From contig JAEUQF010000319.1 in the NCBI GenBank assembly GCA_016789745.1, positions 1 to 64,000 of the forward strand: 64,000 bases of DNA. Direction: 5' to 3'. The stretch comes from Bryobacterales bacterium (GTDB taxonomy: Bacteria > Acidobacteriota > Terriglobia > Bryobacterales > Bryobacteraceae). Below the pieces are notes generated by a model. The model did not search any database and was not told the DNA's origin. It was given only the letters and a program-made list of their open reading frames with translations. Below, one piece after another: positions 9,211-18,373 of the stretch; position 1 is the stretch's first letter; each line of letters starts with the position of its first letter. The translations under genes and the position numbers were made by a program.

Positions 9211-11001
9211 TTAACTAGCGCACTCTCCACGGCCCAACTGCAGGGAGTAGGCCTCGTTGTCGCCCCAATCGTTGAACATTTCCGGAGCGAGTTCAGTGGG
9301 CTTTGCCAGGTCCGCCGTCAGTTCCTTGAAGACGGCCACCTTGTGACGCATCACGTACTGGCGGAAGTTTTCGCCTTCCTGGCGGTTGGCGACGTAGTGG
9401 TCAAGCACGCGCTGCACGGCAGTGGGCGCCAGGCGGGCCGGGACACTCTGCACCGACAGGCCGAAGCGCATGATACCCGTTTCGTCGTAGCCACCGCCCA
9501 GCAGCATCATGTAGTACGGAACTTCCTTGCCGTTGATCTTGCGGGCGTTGCCATAAAAGCCGATGTCGCCGGTCCAGTGCTGGCCGCAGGAGTTCGGGCA
9601 GCCGCTCGAGCGGATTTTCAGCGTCCGCACAACCTTGTCGTTGTGGTTCTTCACCGTGTCGTAAAGCGCGGCGCCGAGGTTCATGGTCTTGGTCAGAGCC
9701 AAATTGCAGGAGTAGGCGCCCGGGCAGGTGACAATGTCGGCGATTTCGTTGGCGCCATAGTAGTGCAGTCCGATCAGCTTCAACGCGGCATAAACGCGGC
9801 GGAGGTTGGCCACCGGGACGAAGCCGAGCACCAGGTTCTGTTCGATGGTGACGCGGACCATGCCGTCGCCGGTCTCTTCGGCCAGTTTGGCGATGCCGCG
9901 CATCTGGTCACCAGTCATGTTGCCCTGCGGCACCAGCACGGTGACGGCCGCGTAACCGGACTGGCGCTGTTCGGTGACGTTGGTTTCCAGCCACCGGTCG
10001 AAATCGGGGTCCGTGATCTTGTTGTCGATGATGGGCAGCAGGTTACCCTGGCCGAGTTCCGGAGCCTTGGTGACAAAGCCGCCGAAGCCTTCGGGCACTT
10101 CGGTGGGAACCGGCACACCGCCGTTCTTCAGGATGTCGGCGTAGTTCTCTTCGATGGTTTGCTTCACCCAATCCCAGCCGCGCTCCATGATGACGAACTT
10201 CAGGCGGGCCTTGTTTTTGTTGGCGCGATTGCCGTACTGGTTGAAGAGCCGGAGAATTGCCTCCAGGCGCGGGATGAGCTTGTCTTCGGGGAGGAACTCA
10301 TCCAGCAGCATGGCCTCGCGCGGGAGAGGCCCGAGGCCGCCGCCCACCAGGATCTTAAAGCCGCGCTCTTCCTTGCCGTCCACCACCCGCGTTTTGGCGA
10401 TGAGGCCCGCGTCGTGAATGGCGCCGATCATCGGGTCATTGTCATAACCCGAGAACGAGATCTTGAACTTACGCGGCATGCTGTCGGTGAGTTCTTTGTG
10501 GAGGAACGCGAAGGCCGCCAGACGCGCGTAGGGACGCACATCGAAGGCTTCGCCCGGCAGCAGGCCGGCCATGGAATCGGCCGTGACGTTGCGAACCGTG
10601 TTGTAGCAGGCTTCGCGCGTGGTCAGGCGCACGTCGGCCAGCAGGTTCAGGATCTCCGGCACCTGGCGCAGCGGCACAAAGTGATACTGCATGTTCTGGC
10701 GCGTGGTCAGGTGCCCCTTGCCTTCGCAGTACCGGTCGGCGATCACGGCCAGTTGACGGAGTTGCCCAGCCGTCAGTGTGCCGCCCGGAACCTTCGTCCG
10801 GATCATGTGGACGCCCGGCTGCCGCTGGCTGTAGATGCCACGCCGCAGACGATGGGCCCGGAACTGATCGTCGGTGTATTCGCCGGCGAGATACTTCTCA
10901 ATGGCAGCTTTGAAGTTCTCGATGTCGGCGCGGACCGTACGGTCGTAGTCGGCCTCGAGGGGAGTCGTAGCGGTGTAGGCGGTAGCTTCGAGAATCTCCA
11001 T
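9211..11001 (-). CDS. Ferredoxin-type nitrite/sulfite reductase (siroheme, 4Fe-4S)
   Basis: The product is about 596 residues. Two ferredoxin-like repeats (PGGTLTAGQLRQLAVIADRY with TTRQNMQYHF; then MTGDQMRGIAKLAEE with TIEQNLVLGF) alternate with two siroheme/4Fe-4S halves. The cluster ligands are TCPGAYSC (C-x5-C) and GCPNSCGQH (C-x3-C). This fold reduces sulfite to sulfide or nitrite to ammonia with six electrons in the cytoplasm. The sequence alone does not decide which. The start was set at 11001 because the alternative ATG at 11016 overlaps the TATAAT -10. No cys or nir partner gene lies nearby. Confidence 0.9.
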   Translation of the reverse strand: MEILEATAYTATTPLEADYDRTVRADIENFKAAIEKYLAGEYTDDQFRAHRLRRGIYSQRQPGVHMIRTKVPGGTLTAGQLRQLAVIADRYCEGKGHLTTRQNMQYHFVPLRQVPEILNLLADVRLTTREACYNTVRNVTADSMAGLLPGEAFDVRPYARLAAFAFLHKELTDSMPRKFKISFSGYDNDPMIGAIHDAGLIAKTRVVDGKEERGFKILVGGGLGPLPREAMLLDEFLPEDKLIPRLEAILRLFNQYGNRANKNKARLKFVIMERGWDWVKQTIEENYADILKNGGVPVPTEVPEGFGGFVTKAPELGQGNLLPIIDNKITDPDFDRWLETNVTEQRQSGYAAVTVLVPQGNMTGDQMRGIAKLAEETGDGMVRVTIEQNLVLGFVPVANLRRVYAALKLIGLHYYGANEIADIVTCPGAYSCNLALTKTMNLGAALYDTVKNHNDKVVRTLKIRSSGCPNSCGQHWTGDIGFYGNARKINGKEVPYYMMLLGGGYDETGIMRFGLSVQSVPARLAPTAVQRVLDHYVANRQEGENFRQYVMRHKVAVFKELTADLAKPTELAPEMFNDWGDNEAYSLQLGRGECAS

Positions 11002-11014
11002 AATCCCTATCGAC

Positions 11015-11043
11015 ATTATAAGTATTCGCCTGACGCGGTGCAA
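11015..11043 (-). promoter_or_regulatory. Promoter of the nitrite/sulfite reductase gene
   Basis: On the minus strand TTGCAC (11043-11038) and a perfect TATAAT (11020-11015) are separated by 17 bases. The expected start of transcription near 11008 leaves a very short leader before the ATG at 11001. A second TATAAT on the same strand at 11106-11101 could act as an alternative upstream promoter. Confidence 0.55.
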
Positions 11044-11152
11044 TGACCCGTTGGCGGGCTAGCTTCCCAGGATCGCACGGCGTGGGGCGGCCTGGTCAGA
11101 GATTATACAATTGCGGCCCTGATTGACGTACGGAATGGTATGGAATCGAGGA

Positions 11153-12526
11153 TCAGCGGAGCCGGGCGGGCTTGATGGTCCAGGCCTGGAGGCGCGCCAT
11201 CTCCAGCAATTCGGGGGCTTCGAAGCCTTCGGGGTGGATGGCCCAATCGTAGGTGCGACGGGGGTCGGTGGCGACGTTCTTTTCAAAGCCGAGGGTGCCG
11301 CGGCGGACGGCGACAGTGGGGCCACTCTGGTCGCCGGCGAGGGTGGCGGTGAAATCGGCGAGGGACAGGCGCTCATTGCCGAACCAGACATGGGACGGCA
11401 GGCGTTTGTGGGCTTCGATGAATTCGACGGCTTCGTCGCGGCCTTTATTAAAGAGGTCGCGGGGGATGGAGGTGGCGGCGACGGTGGAGTCGACCCGTGC
11501 GGTGGGGCCATCGACGTCCATGGACTGAAAGCCGAGCAGAGCCAGGAGTTGGTCTGCAGGGGAGTGCGGGCCGTTGACGTCGATGGAGCGCAGCAGATTG
11601 CCGCGGATTTCGTTGACGTCGACCAGGGAATGGGGCGAGTCGATCAGTTGCGGCAGGTCGCGGGCGGTGACGATGCGGACGCCGGGCTGCTTCTTGATAT
11701 GCGCCACGTAGTCGAGCAGGATGCGGTAAGTCTGCTCGCTGGATTCCTTGGTGCGGAGGTTGGGGCGGCGGTAGTCGGAAGGCGCGGTGTATTTGCCGCG
11801 ACCGAAGTTGACGGCATCCCAGAACTCGGTGGCGACGAATTCGGTGGGGTGGTAGTAGGTGTGGATGAAGCCTCCACCCTGGGCGCGGAGTTTGGCGGCG
11901 GCCTCGTCGAAGCGCTTTTTGGCGGCATCGAGTTTGGAGGGGGCATTGATATCGGCGCGCATGGAGTTGGCGCCGAGGTGGAACATGTGGAGCAGGCCCA
12001 TGTACCAGAAGGGCCGGTCGTTCAGACCGATGTGGGAGCCTTCGTCCATGTAGACGGGAATGCCGAGGCGGCGGAGGGCGATATTCGCCTGCGGGCCCCA
12101 GGAGGAGCCGGGCTGCCCATAGCAACTGGGGGTGACGCCGAAGATGCGGCGGAGGTCGGTGACGCCGGAGGCTTCGCGGCGCTCGAGTTCGGCGGCGCCT
12201 TCGAGCAGGCCGAGCGACTTGAGGTACATGGCGGGGGCGGGCGGAATGCTGTGATAGTTGGTATGGTAGCCGATGTCGTGGCGAGCGAGGGCACGGATGA
12301 CGTCTTTGCGACCGCGGGATTCCAGCACCCGAGCTTTTTCCCCGACGATCTTGAACGTGGCCTTGACGCCCATGTTTTCGAGGTCGGTAGCCAGACGCAG
12401 CGCGGCGTCGTCGGAGGTGGGTTCGATGTAGTCTTCGGTGTCGAACCAGAGCAGATAGTAGATGGGGGCCTCGGCAGCAGGGAGGAGGGTGGTCATAGAA
12501 AGCAGGAGAGCGAGCGCGGCACGCAT
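11153..12526 (-). CDS. Secreted NodB-like polysaccharide deacetylase
   Basis: The start ATG at 12526 gives 457 residues with a signal peptide (MRAALALLLSMTTLLPAAEA). Metal-site motifs of the carbohydrate esterase 4 family follow: LLWFDTEDY with the aspartate pair, and GYHTNYHS (H-x3-H). Later blocks are GSHIGL and GFIHTYYHPTEF. The C-terminal ~130 residues are a separate, unrecognised domain. The enzyme is expected to remove acyl groups from an extracellular or periplasmic polysaccharide. Degraded copies of its 5' part lie at 17749-18136 and 18672-18760. It probably forms its own unit. Confidence 0.8.
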   Translation of the reverse strand: MRAALALLLSMTTLLPAAEAPIYYLLWFDTEDYIEPTSDDAALRLATDLENMGVKATFKIVGEKARVLESRGRKDVIRALARHDIGYHTNYHSIPPAPAMYLKSLGLLEGAAELERREASGVTDLRRIFGVTPSCYGQPGSSWGPQANIALRRLGIPVYMDEGSHIGLNDRPFWYMGLLHMFHLGANSMRADINAPSKLDAAKKRFDEAAAKLRAQGGGFIHTYYHPTEFVATEFWDAVNFGRGKYTAPSDYRRPNLRTKESSEQTYRILLDYVAHIKKQPGVRIVTARDLPQLIDSPHSLVDVNEIRGNLLRSIDVNGPHSPADQLLALLGFQSMDVDGPTARVDSTVAATSIPRDLFNKGRDEAVEFIEAHKRLPSHVWFGNERLSLADFTATLAGDQSGPTVAVRRGTLGFEKNVATDPRRTYDWAIHPEGFEAPELLEMARLQAWTIKPARLR

Positions 12527-12632
12527 AGTGTCTATGGTACGGCGGGCGGACGCGTCCGGTGGCGGCCAACGAGTCACGACGGGGGCGTCGCGTGTTGGCC
12601 GCCCATACGGGCCGGTTTGGTTTATGCCGGCG

Positions 12633-13673
12633 TTACTGGACGGGGATACTGACAGGCGCCCCCGCAACCCAGGCTGCACTTACCTGAATGCTTACCGCTC
12701 CTTTCGCGGTATCGGTGGGGATGCGGAAGTTCACCTGGTAGGCGTCGATCGCGCCGGGATAGCCCACCGCGCTGATTACCTCGGCCGCCTTTCCATTGAC
12801 CGTCACCTCAACGGGCGAATTCACGTTCGCCAAGGGACTGGAGGGGAACGGCTGGCCAGGATCAACGTTTGGAACCACCGGCCCAAGGCCGGTCGCCACG
12901 AGGGAAAGCACCTCGCCCTGGGTTGCCGGTTTGGCCGCCGTGACGGGAGAGAAGTCGCTGGAGTGGCTAATGGCGGGGCCCGTTGGGAGCATGGTCACTT
13001 CGGGGCGCGCCATGGGAATCACGTGCGCGATCCAACGCCAGTTCCCAGCACCGCTCCCATGGCGGCGGCGGTTGACTGGATCCTCCGTGAACGAGGTATT
13101 CCGCCCGGCTGGAGGCAGCGCTCCGATCTGCCCGCGGGCGCCCAGAAATGCCCCCGTCCCACCAACAATCGCGAGGTTGTGTCCGCCCTGGAGAATGGTT
13201 GAGACGGGCACAGGGGATCCGGGTGGCGGAGGTCCGCTGGTGAATCCGCTTACGATGAGGCTCCCAACCGGGGTGCCGTCGCTTTTGAGGATTTCCAGGG
13301 TTATCGTGGCCAATCCGTTCCGCCAGACGTCACCCGCTGCAAAGCCAGGCGTGGGTTCTGGCCGCAGAGCAACCACGATTTGGGAGGCTGCGAAGCTTCC
13401 CTTCGCCTGCTGGCCATTGACGGCCACGACGTCGGCGAGGTGTATGGCCCGGTAGAAGTTGCGCACGGGGCCGAAGGCGGTAGTGCCCACGACATTGGGA
13501 TCAGCCCCATACTTGAGGGGATCGGGTACGTCTTCCCGATACAGTGTGTAATCTGCCAGGTCGATCTGCAGGATGGTTGGCGCCACCACTTGGGCCAGGC
13601 TGATCTGACAGAATGCGGCGACACAGAAAGCCATGGCCAGAGCTCTCCCGCTGCGGAAATTTCGAAGTTTCAT
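12633..13673 (-). CDS. Secreted protein with Solibacter-type C-terminal domain (TIGR03437)
   Basis: The 346-residue product has a signal peptide (GRALAMAFCVAAFCQISLAQ). The first ~200 residues look like an allene-oxide-cyclase/dirigent-type barrel (GPVRNFYRAIHLADV, ILQGGHNLAIVGGTGAFLGARGQ). The last ~100 residues match the domain described from Solibacter proteins: SDFSPVTAAKPATQGEVLSL, ATGLGPVVPNVDPGQPFP, PVEVTVNGKAAEV and YPGAIDAYQVNFRIP. That domain is thought to be a C-terminal beta module of exported proteins. It is the best taxonomic marker in the window. Function is unknown. Confidence 0.85.
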   Translation of the reverse strand: MKLRNFRSGRALAMAFCVAAFCQISLAQVVAPTILQIDLADYTLYREDVPDPLKYGADPNVVGTTAFGPVRNFYRAIHLADVVAVNGQQAKGSFAASQIVVALRPEPTPGFAAGDVWRNGLATITLEILKSDGTPVGSLIVSGFTSGPPPPGSPVPVSTILQGGHNLAIVGGTGAFLGARGQIGALPPAGRNTSFTEDPVNRRRHGSGAGNWRWIAHVIPMARPEVTMLPTGPAISHSSDFSPVTAAKPATQGEVLSLVATGLGPVVPNVDPGQPFPSSPLANVNSPVEVTVNGKAAEVISAVGYPGAIDAYQVNFRIPTDTAKGAVSIQVSAAWVAGAPVSIPVQ

Positions 13674-13806
13674 ATGGAATCATCCTCTTGTTTGATGGAG
13701 CGGGTAATCCGATTCGCCCGCCTGCCACCAGTAAGGAAACGCAAGGGTGAAGGTTACAGCGGCCGGAGCGAAAGGCATAGAATAAGTGCTACGCTTCCGG
13801 ACCAAG

Positions 13807-15159
13807 ATGCCAACCTGCCCCCAATGCGGAGCGCAATTGGGTTTCGGCGATCCCGCCGGGCTCTGCCCGAAGTGTCTGATTCTGGGCGCGCTCGATAGTT
13901 CGCCCGGAACGGAAGAATTCGCAACGACCGTCGCATCGGCAAACGTCGCCGAGGGTGACGATGACTTCGGCAGGTACCGGATCGCGCGAGCGCTGGGCGA
14001 AGGCGGTATGGGCACCGTGTATCTGGCGGAGCAGTTAGAACCCATTCGCCGGCGCGTTGCCTTGAAGGTGGTGAAGCTCGGCATGGACACCGCGCAGGTG
14101 CTGGCCCGCTTCAACAATGAGCGTCAGGCGCTGGCGGTCATGGAGCATCCGAACATCGCGCAGATCTTCGACGCCGGCGTGACCAGCAGGGGGCGCCCGT
14201 ACTTCGTGATGGAGTACATCGAAGGAGCGCCGATCACACAGTATTGCGATCGCAAGCGGATGACGACCAGGGGACGGCTGGGGTTATTTCTAGCCGTTTG
14301 CCGGGCCATTCAACATGCGCACCTGAAGCGAGTGATCCATCGCGACCTGAAGCCATCGAACGTACTGGTGACCGAGCAGGATGGCACGCCGGTTCCCAAG
14401 GTGATCGATTTCGGCATCGCGAAGGCCACCGATAAATGGGCCGTCGAGAATACGCTGATTACGGAGTTCGGGCAGATCGTCGGCACCCCGGAGTACGCCA
14501 GCCCGGAGCAGGCGGACACAATGACGGGAGCCATCGACGAACTCTCGGATGTGTATTCGTTGGGCGTGGTGCTGTACGAGTTGATGATCGGAGCGGTTCC
14601 GTTCGAAACGGCGACGCTGCGCGGAGCGGGTTTGGCGGAAATGCTGCGGATCATCCGCGAAGAGGAAGCTCCGCCGCTGCCGTTGAAGCTGACGTCGATG
14701 GGTGCGCGGGCGAGCGATATCGCGGCGCGGCGCCAGACCGATGCGGCTTCCCTGCGCCGCCTGGTGAACGGCGATCTGAACGCAATTACCATGAAGGCGA
14801 TCGAGAAAGATCGCAGGCGGCGCTATGCTTCGGTGGCCGAACTGGCGGCCGACATCCAGAGACACCTGGAGGACCGGCCCGTGCTGGCATCACCTCCGGA
14901 CCCCATCTATCGCACGCGCAAGTTTCTTCGCCGGCGCCGGTTGGCCGTTTTGGGTACAGCCGCCGGAGCGGCATTCACCTTGTTGAGCGGCGTGACGATC
15001 TGGTCGTTGACACGCGATTCCGTAGGGCGGCCCAAACTGACCGCAAGCGATACCATTGTCCTCGCCGATTCGACAACAGGACCGGCGATCCAGTGTTTGA
15101 CGATACGCTGCGACAGGGACTGTCCGTGGAGTTGCAACAGTCGCCATACCTTGCGCTAA
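13807..15159 (+). CDS. Serine/threonine protein kinase, N-terminal half of a frameshifted gene
   Basis: The ATG at 13807 gives a zinc-ribbon start (CPQCG...CPKC, residues 4-23), followed by a Hanks-type kinase. Seen motifs are the GEGGMGTVY loop, Lys87 in VALKVV, HRDLKPSN with catalytic Asp180, DFG at 201-203 and GTPEYASPEQ. A transmembrane helix follows near residues 370-390 (VLGTAAGAAFTLLSGVTIWSL). The frame then reaches DTIVLAD and breaks: homologous sequence resumes in another frame near 15069. The last ~25 residues before the stop are out-of-frame noise. The intact protein would be a membrane kinase with an external sensor/TPR part. A GTG at 13786 is an alternative start. Confidence 0.85.
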   Translation: MPTCPQCGAQLGFGDPAGLCPKCLILGALDSSPGTEEFATTVASANVAEGDDDFGRYRIARALGEGGMGTVYLAEQLEPIRRRVALKVVKLGMDTAQVLARFNNERQALAVMEHPNIAQIFDAGVTSRGRPYFVMEYIEGAPITQYCDRKRMTTRGRLGLFLAVCRAIQHAHLKRVIHRDLKPSNVLVTEQDGTPVPKVIDFGIAKATDKWAVENTLITEFGQIVGTPEYASPEQADTMTGAIDELSDVYSLGVVLYELMIGAVPFETATLRGAGLAEMLRIIREEEAPPLPLKLTSMGARASDIAARRQTDAASLRRLVNGDLNAITMKAIEKDRRRRYASVAELAADIQRHLEDRPVLASPPDPIYRTRKFLRRRRLAVLGTAAGAAFTLLSGVTIWSLTRDSVGRPKLTASDTIVLADSTTGPAIQCLTIRCDRDCPWSCNSRHTLR

Positions 15160-16892
15160 CTCCGGACCGAACGGTCCAGCAGACGCTGGCGCTGATGGGA
15201 CGGCCCAAGGACACCCCGCTGACAGCGGAGGTCGCGCGGCAGGTCTGCGAGCGAACCGGAGGCGCGGCAGTCCTGGACGGCTCTATCGCCCTTGTTGGGA
15301 CCCAGTACGTTCTGGGACTGCGCGCGAAGGAATGCAGCACAGGGAAGATTCTGGATCAACAGCAGGCGGCGGCCGCGCGGAGAGAGGAAGTCCTGAACGC
15401 TCTCAGCGAGATGTCGCGCCAGTTTCGAAGGAGAGCGGGTGAGTCCCTGGCGACGGTGGAGAAGCACTCGATGCCGCTCTCCGAAGCGACGACCACGTCG
15501 TTCGAGGCCCTAAAAGCCTACAGCACGGCACTGAAGTCAAGCCTGTCCTCCGGGACCTACGAGCGGGCAAATGCTCTGCTGCGCCGCGCGATCGAGATTG
15601 ACCCCAACTTTGCCATGGCCTACGCGCATTTGGGATTCAACTATGGGGCCAGTGACTCGGCGCTATCGGCGGAGAACGTGAGGAAAGCGTGGCTGTTGCG
15701 CGATCGCGTCAGCGATCGGGAGAGATTCTACATCGACTTCATGTATGACCGGAATGTCACCGGTAATTTGGAAAAGGCGTACAAAACGCTCGAGCTGTGG
15801 AATCAGACCTATCCCCGGCGAGGAGCGATGCTCGCAAACGCCCAGGACCTGCTTGGCGGAATCTCTACGCTGGGGACAGGCCGATTCGAACGGACCATCG
15901 AAGCGACGCTGGACGGAATCGCGGAGTTGCCGGACAGTCCCTTTCCTTATACTAATCTCGCGCTGGCCCAGTTTCACACCGACCGTTTCGCGGAGGCTGA
16001 AAACACGATTCAACGCGCCACCGCACGGAAGATGCAGATGCCAATGGTCGTCATGCTGCAATACAACCTCGCGGCGCTAAAGGGAGACCGCATACAGATA
16101 GACAGCATTGCAGGTTCAACTGGCGCAAACCGTGCGGTGCGGCACTGGATCGCCCACGCGGAGGGACTCGCACTTGCCCGTTCCGGCCGTCTACGTGCCG
16201 CGCGGCAGTCGTCCGGGCGTGCGGTGGACTTGGCCCTTCAAGAGGGAGAGCGCGAAGTGGCCGCGACTTTCCTTGGTGTCCGAGCTGTGTGGGAGGCCCT
16301 TTGCGGGAATTCCTCCGGAGCGCGGACCGACGCGCTGACCGCACTCCAAAGCTCCGCGGATCGGGACGTCGAATACGCCGCCGGTCTTGCCCTGGGACTC
16401 TCGGGAAGTTCGGGCCGGTCCGCGTCTGTCGCCGGCGGCTTGGAGAAGCGATTCCCGGAAGCGACCTTCGTGAAGTTCACGTATGTGCCGGTCCTGCGAG
16501 CATTGGTCTCCCAGGCTACGGGTCAGTTCGCCGGAAGCTTAGCGCAACTGGAGATCGCGCGTTCCTATGAAATCGCGGTCAATGGCCTCAACTTTCCGTA
16601 TCTGGCCATGGGCGGTTTGCACTCCGCATATGTACGAGGGCTGGCGTTCACGGGGGAGCAACGGTATACGGAAGCGGCCGCCGAGTTCCAGAAGATCCTC
16701 AATCATCGTGGACTTGTGGGCCTGGATCCGATCGGCACCCTGGCACACCTGCAACTCGGCAGAGTCTTCGCTTTATCGGGAGACAAAATCAAGGCGAAGG
16801 CTGCTTATGACGCTTTTCTGGCCGTCTGGAAGGATGCTGATCCCGATGTCCCCATGCTGAAGATCGCCAAGGCGGAGTACGCCAGGCTGTAA
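15069..16892 (+). CDS. Tetratricopeptide-like C-terminal half of the frameshifted kinase
   Basis: This is the continuation of the kinase gene in the -1 frame. It resumes with TGDPVFDDTLRQGLSVELQQ, which directly completes the DTIVLAD of the upstream part. The segment includes an adenylate-cyclase-associated/TolB-like block (TGGAAVLDGSIALVGTQYVL) and then helical repeats (RANALLRRAIEIDPNFAMAY, FAEAENTIQRATARKM, YTEAAAEFQKIL). The family is the TPR-ended Ser/Thr kinases common in Acidobacteria. Alone, this half could start at GTG 15093, but that is unlikely to be its natural form. It ends 37 bases before the sigma-factor ATG. Confidence 0.75.
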   Translation, partial: FDNRTGDPVFDDTLRQGLSVELQQSPYLALTPDRTVQQTLALMGRPKDTPLTAEVARQVCERTGGAAVLDGSIALVGTQYVLGLRAKECSTGKILDQQQAAAARREEVLNALSEMSRQFRRRAGESLATVEKHSMPLSEATTTSFEALKAYSTALKSSLSSGTYERANALLRRAIEIDPNFAMAYAHLGFNYGASDSALSAENVRKAWLLRDRVSDRERFYIDFMYDRNVTGNLEKAYKTLELWNQTYPRRGAMLANAQDLLGGISTLGTGRFERTIEATLDGIAELPDSPFPYTNLALAQFHTDRFAEAENTIQRATARKMQMPMVVMLQYNLAALKGDRIQIDSIAGSTGANRAVRHWIAHAEGLALARSGRLRAARQSSGRAVDLALQEGEREVAATFLGVRAVWEALCGNSSGARTDALTALQSSADRDVEYAAGLALGLSGSSGRSASVAGGLEKRFPEATFVKFTYVPVLRALVSQATGQFAGSLAQLEIARSYEIAVNGLNFPYLAMGGLHSAYVRGLAFTGEQRYTEAAAEFQKILNHRGLVGLDPIGTLAHLQLGRVFALSGDKIKAKAAYDAFLAVWKDADPDVPMLKIAKAEYARL

Positions 16893-16929
16893 CCTTTCGG
16901 ATCCGATTCCTTATAGCTGGGTACAGACT

Positions 16930-17661
16930 ATGAACGACGGGACCATGCACACACTTTCGGGCTCTTCCCAGTTTCCAACGACGCGGTGGACCTTTATCCT
17001 GGCCGCAGGCGATCCCCATCACAAGGAAGCCCGATTCGCTTTGGCCACTCTGTGTGAAAACTACTGGTATCCGCTATACGCCTATCTGCGGCGTCGTGGC
17101 TATGCCGCCGATCAAGCGCAGGATTTCACGCAGGACTTCTTCATCCGTCTGTTGGAGGGTCGATACCTGGACCGCGCCGACCCGGAGAAGGGCCGGTTCC
17201 GGTCGTTTCTGCTGACCTCCTTGAAGTTTTTCGTCGCCGACCAACAGGATCGCCAGCGTGCGGAGAAGCGGGGCGGTGGGGCGGTTGTCCCACTCGAGTT
17301 CGAATCTGGCGAAGAACGGTACCAGCGCGAGCCTGGGCATGACGAGACGCCCGAGCGGCTTTTCGAGCGGCGCTGGGCACTCGCGGTGCTCGAACGGGCG
17401 GTGGAGAGATTGCGGAGCGAATTCGAGCAAAACGGCCACGCGGGGCAATTCGACCGGTTGAAAGCGTTCCTCCTCGGGCGATCCGATGCGCCCTACGCGG
17501 CACTGGCACTCGACTTGAACACCACCGAGGGGGCGATCAAAGTGGCGATTCACCGGCTTCGCAAGAGGTACCGCGAACTCGTCCGGCGGGAAATCGCCGA
17601 CACGGTGGCCGATCCCGGGGAAGTGGAGTCTGAGCTACGGTTTCTTGCCTCAGTGCTGTGA
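16930..17661 (+). CDS. ECF-type RNA polymerase sigma factor
   Basis: The 243-residue product has sigma-70 region 2 (YLRRRGYAADQAQDFTQDFFIRLLEG and the GRFRSFLLTSLKFFVAD helix). Region 4 has a helix-turn-helix (ALALDLNTTEGAIKVAIHRLRKRYRELV). The family is the large ECF-like group found next to TPR-ended Ser/Thr kinases in Acidobacteria and Planctomycetes. The adjacent kinase gene ends 37 bases upstream on the same strand, so the two probably form a signalling pair. No anti-sigma gene is visible. TATAGC about 14 bases before the ATG could be an internal promoter. Confidence 0.9.
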   Translation: MNDGTMHTLSGSSQFPTTRWTFILAAGDPHHKEARFALATLCENYWYPLYAYLRRRGYAADQAQDFTQDFFIRLLEGRYLDRADPEKGRFRSFLLTSLKFFVADQQDRQRAEKRGGGAVVPLEFESGEERYQREPGHDETPERLFERRWALAVLERAVERLRSEFEQNGHAGQFDRLKAFLLGRSDAPYAALALDLNTTEGAIKVAIHRLRKRYRELVRREIADTVADPGEVESELRFLASVL

Positions 17662-17693
17662 GGCAACCGGAACCGAGTCTTGTATCCTTCGCG

Positions 17694-17748
17694 CGGCGAA
17701 AGTTTCCTCGCCCTCATCATGAGGCGCTTCAAACGCCGCGGGCTGTAG
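17694..17748 (+). pseudogene. Relic of an AAA ATPase gene
   Basis: About 50 bases translate to GESFLALIMRRFKRRGL then a stop. This matches GESFFALIMHRFRGRGL of the intact ATPase at 19446-20273, including the family signature just before Walker B, and the DNA is also clearly similar. The relic abuts the deacetylase fragment at 17749 and has no start or remaining domains. Confidence 0.6.
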
Positions 17749-18136
17749 GTCGGTGACGCCGGAGGTCTCGCGGCGTTCCAGTTCGGCGGCGCCTTCGAGC
17801 AGGCCGAGCGACTTAAGGTACATGGCGGGCGCGGGCGGGATGCTGTGGCAGTTGGTGGGATAGCCGATGTCGTGGCGGGCGAGGGCGCGGATGACATCCT
17901 TACGCCCTCGCGATTCGAGCAGGCGAGCTTCTCCCCGACGATCTTGAACGTGCGTTGACGCTCATATTTTCGAGGTCGGTAGCAAGGTGGAGGGCGGCGT
18001 CATCGGAGGTGTGTTCGACGTGGTCTTCGGTGTCGTACCAGAGGAGGTAGATGGGGGCCTCGGCAGCGGGGAGGAGGGTGGTCATCAGAAAGAGGAGCGA
18101 GAGCGCGGCGCGCATAGTGCTATGGTACGGCGGGAA
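17749..18136 (-). pseudogene. Truncated copy of the NodB-like deacetylase gene
   Basis: About 390 bases align along their length with 12153-12545, the promoter-proximal part of the deacetylase gene. The copy keeps the ATG (18115) and signal peptide (MRAALSLLFLMTTLLPAAEA), then LLWYDTEDHVEHTSDD. It has lost one codon (YY to Y) and is frameshifted around 17955, where the parent reads KATFKIVGEKARV. It stops abruptly at 17749 against an ATPase relic. Everything after the HTNYH region of the parent is missing, so it cannot encode an enzyme. Divergence is visible but modest. Confidence 0.8.
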
Positions 18137-18174
18137 TCGACGTCTGCCATAAGGTTTGTGTTAGATTGAACCGC

Positions 18175-18312
18175 GTGGAATGGCTGTGGCAAGGTTTGAC
18201 CACGGAGATTCTAGGTGCGATTGTGGTGAGCCTCGCCCTCGCGGTTTGGGCGGATCTTCAAGCGAATCAAAGCTCATCCAGACGAGAGACAACATGCTTT
18301 CAATCTGCTTAA
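18175..18312 (+). CDS. Possible small membrane protein (45 aa)
   Basis: A GTG-started frame encodes 45 residues: a short amphipathic lead (VEWLWQGLTTEI), one hydrophobic helix (LGAIVVSLALAVWADL) and a polar tail. This resembles the N-terminal membrane helix of larger acidobacterial and cyanobacterial proteins, so it may be the stump of a broken gene and not a functional peptide. A TAGATT hexamer lies 7 bases before the GTG. The surrounding DNA is visibly more AT-rich than its neighbours. Confidence 0.3.
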   Translation: MEWLWQGLTTEILGAIVVSLALAVWADLQANQSSSRRETTCFQSA

Positions 18313-18373
18313 AGGATCTACCGGAACAGGCTGCGGCTAAGTATGTCCGCGCTCCGCATGAACTTCCTGTTGA

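Noticed and set aside
11044..11152. Region upstream of the nitrite/sulfite reductase considered for a SAM or other riboswitch
   Set aside because: It contains a TATAAT and a short CCAGG/CCTGG pairing but no recognisable aptamer core, and a second promoter next to the start would bypass it.
17286..17305. GAGTTCGAATC resembling a tRNA T-arm
   Set aside because: It lies inside the sigma-factor coding sequence (Leu-Glu-Phe-Glu-Ser) and no acceptor or anticodon stem can be formed around it. No tRNA gene was found in the window.
17550..17897. Minus-strand open frame of 115 codons across the sigma-factor end
   Set aside because: It runs antisense through the sigma factor and out-of-frame through the deacetylase fragment; its Pro/Ala/Ser/Arg-rich product has no motif.
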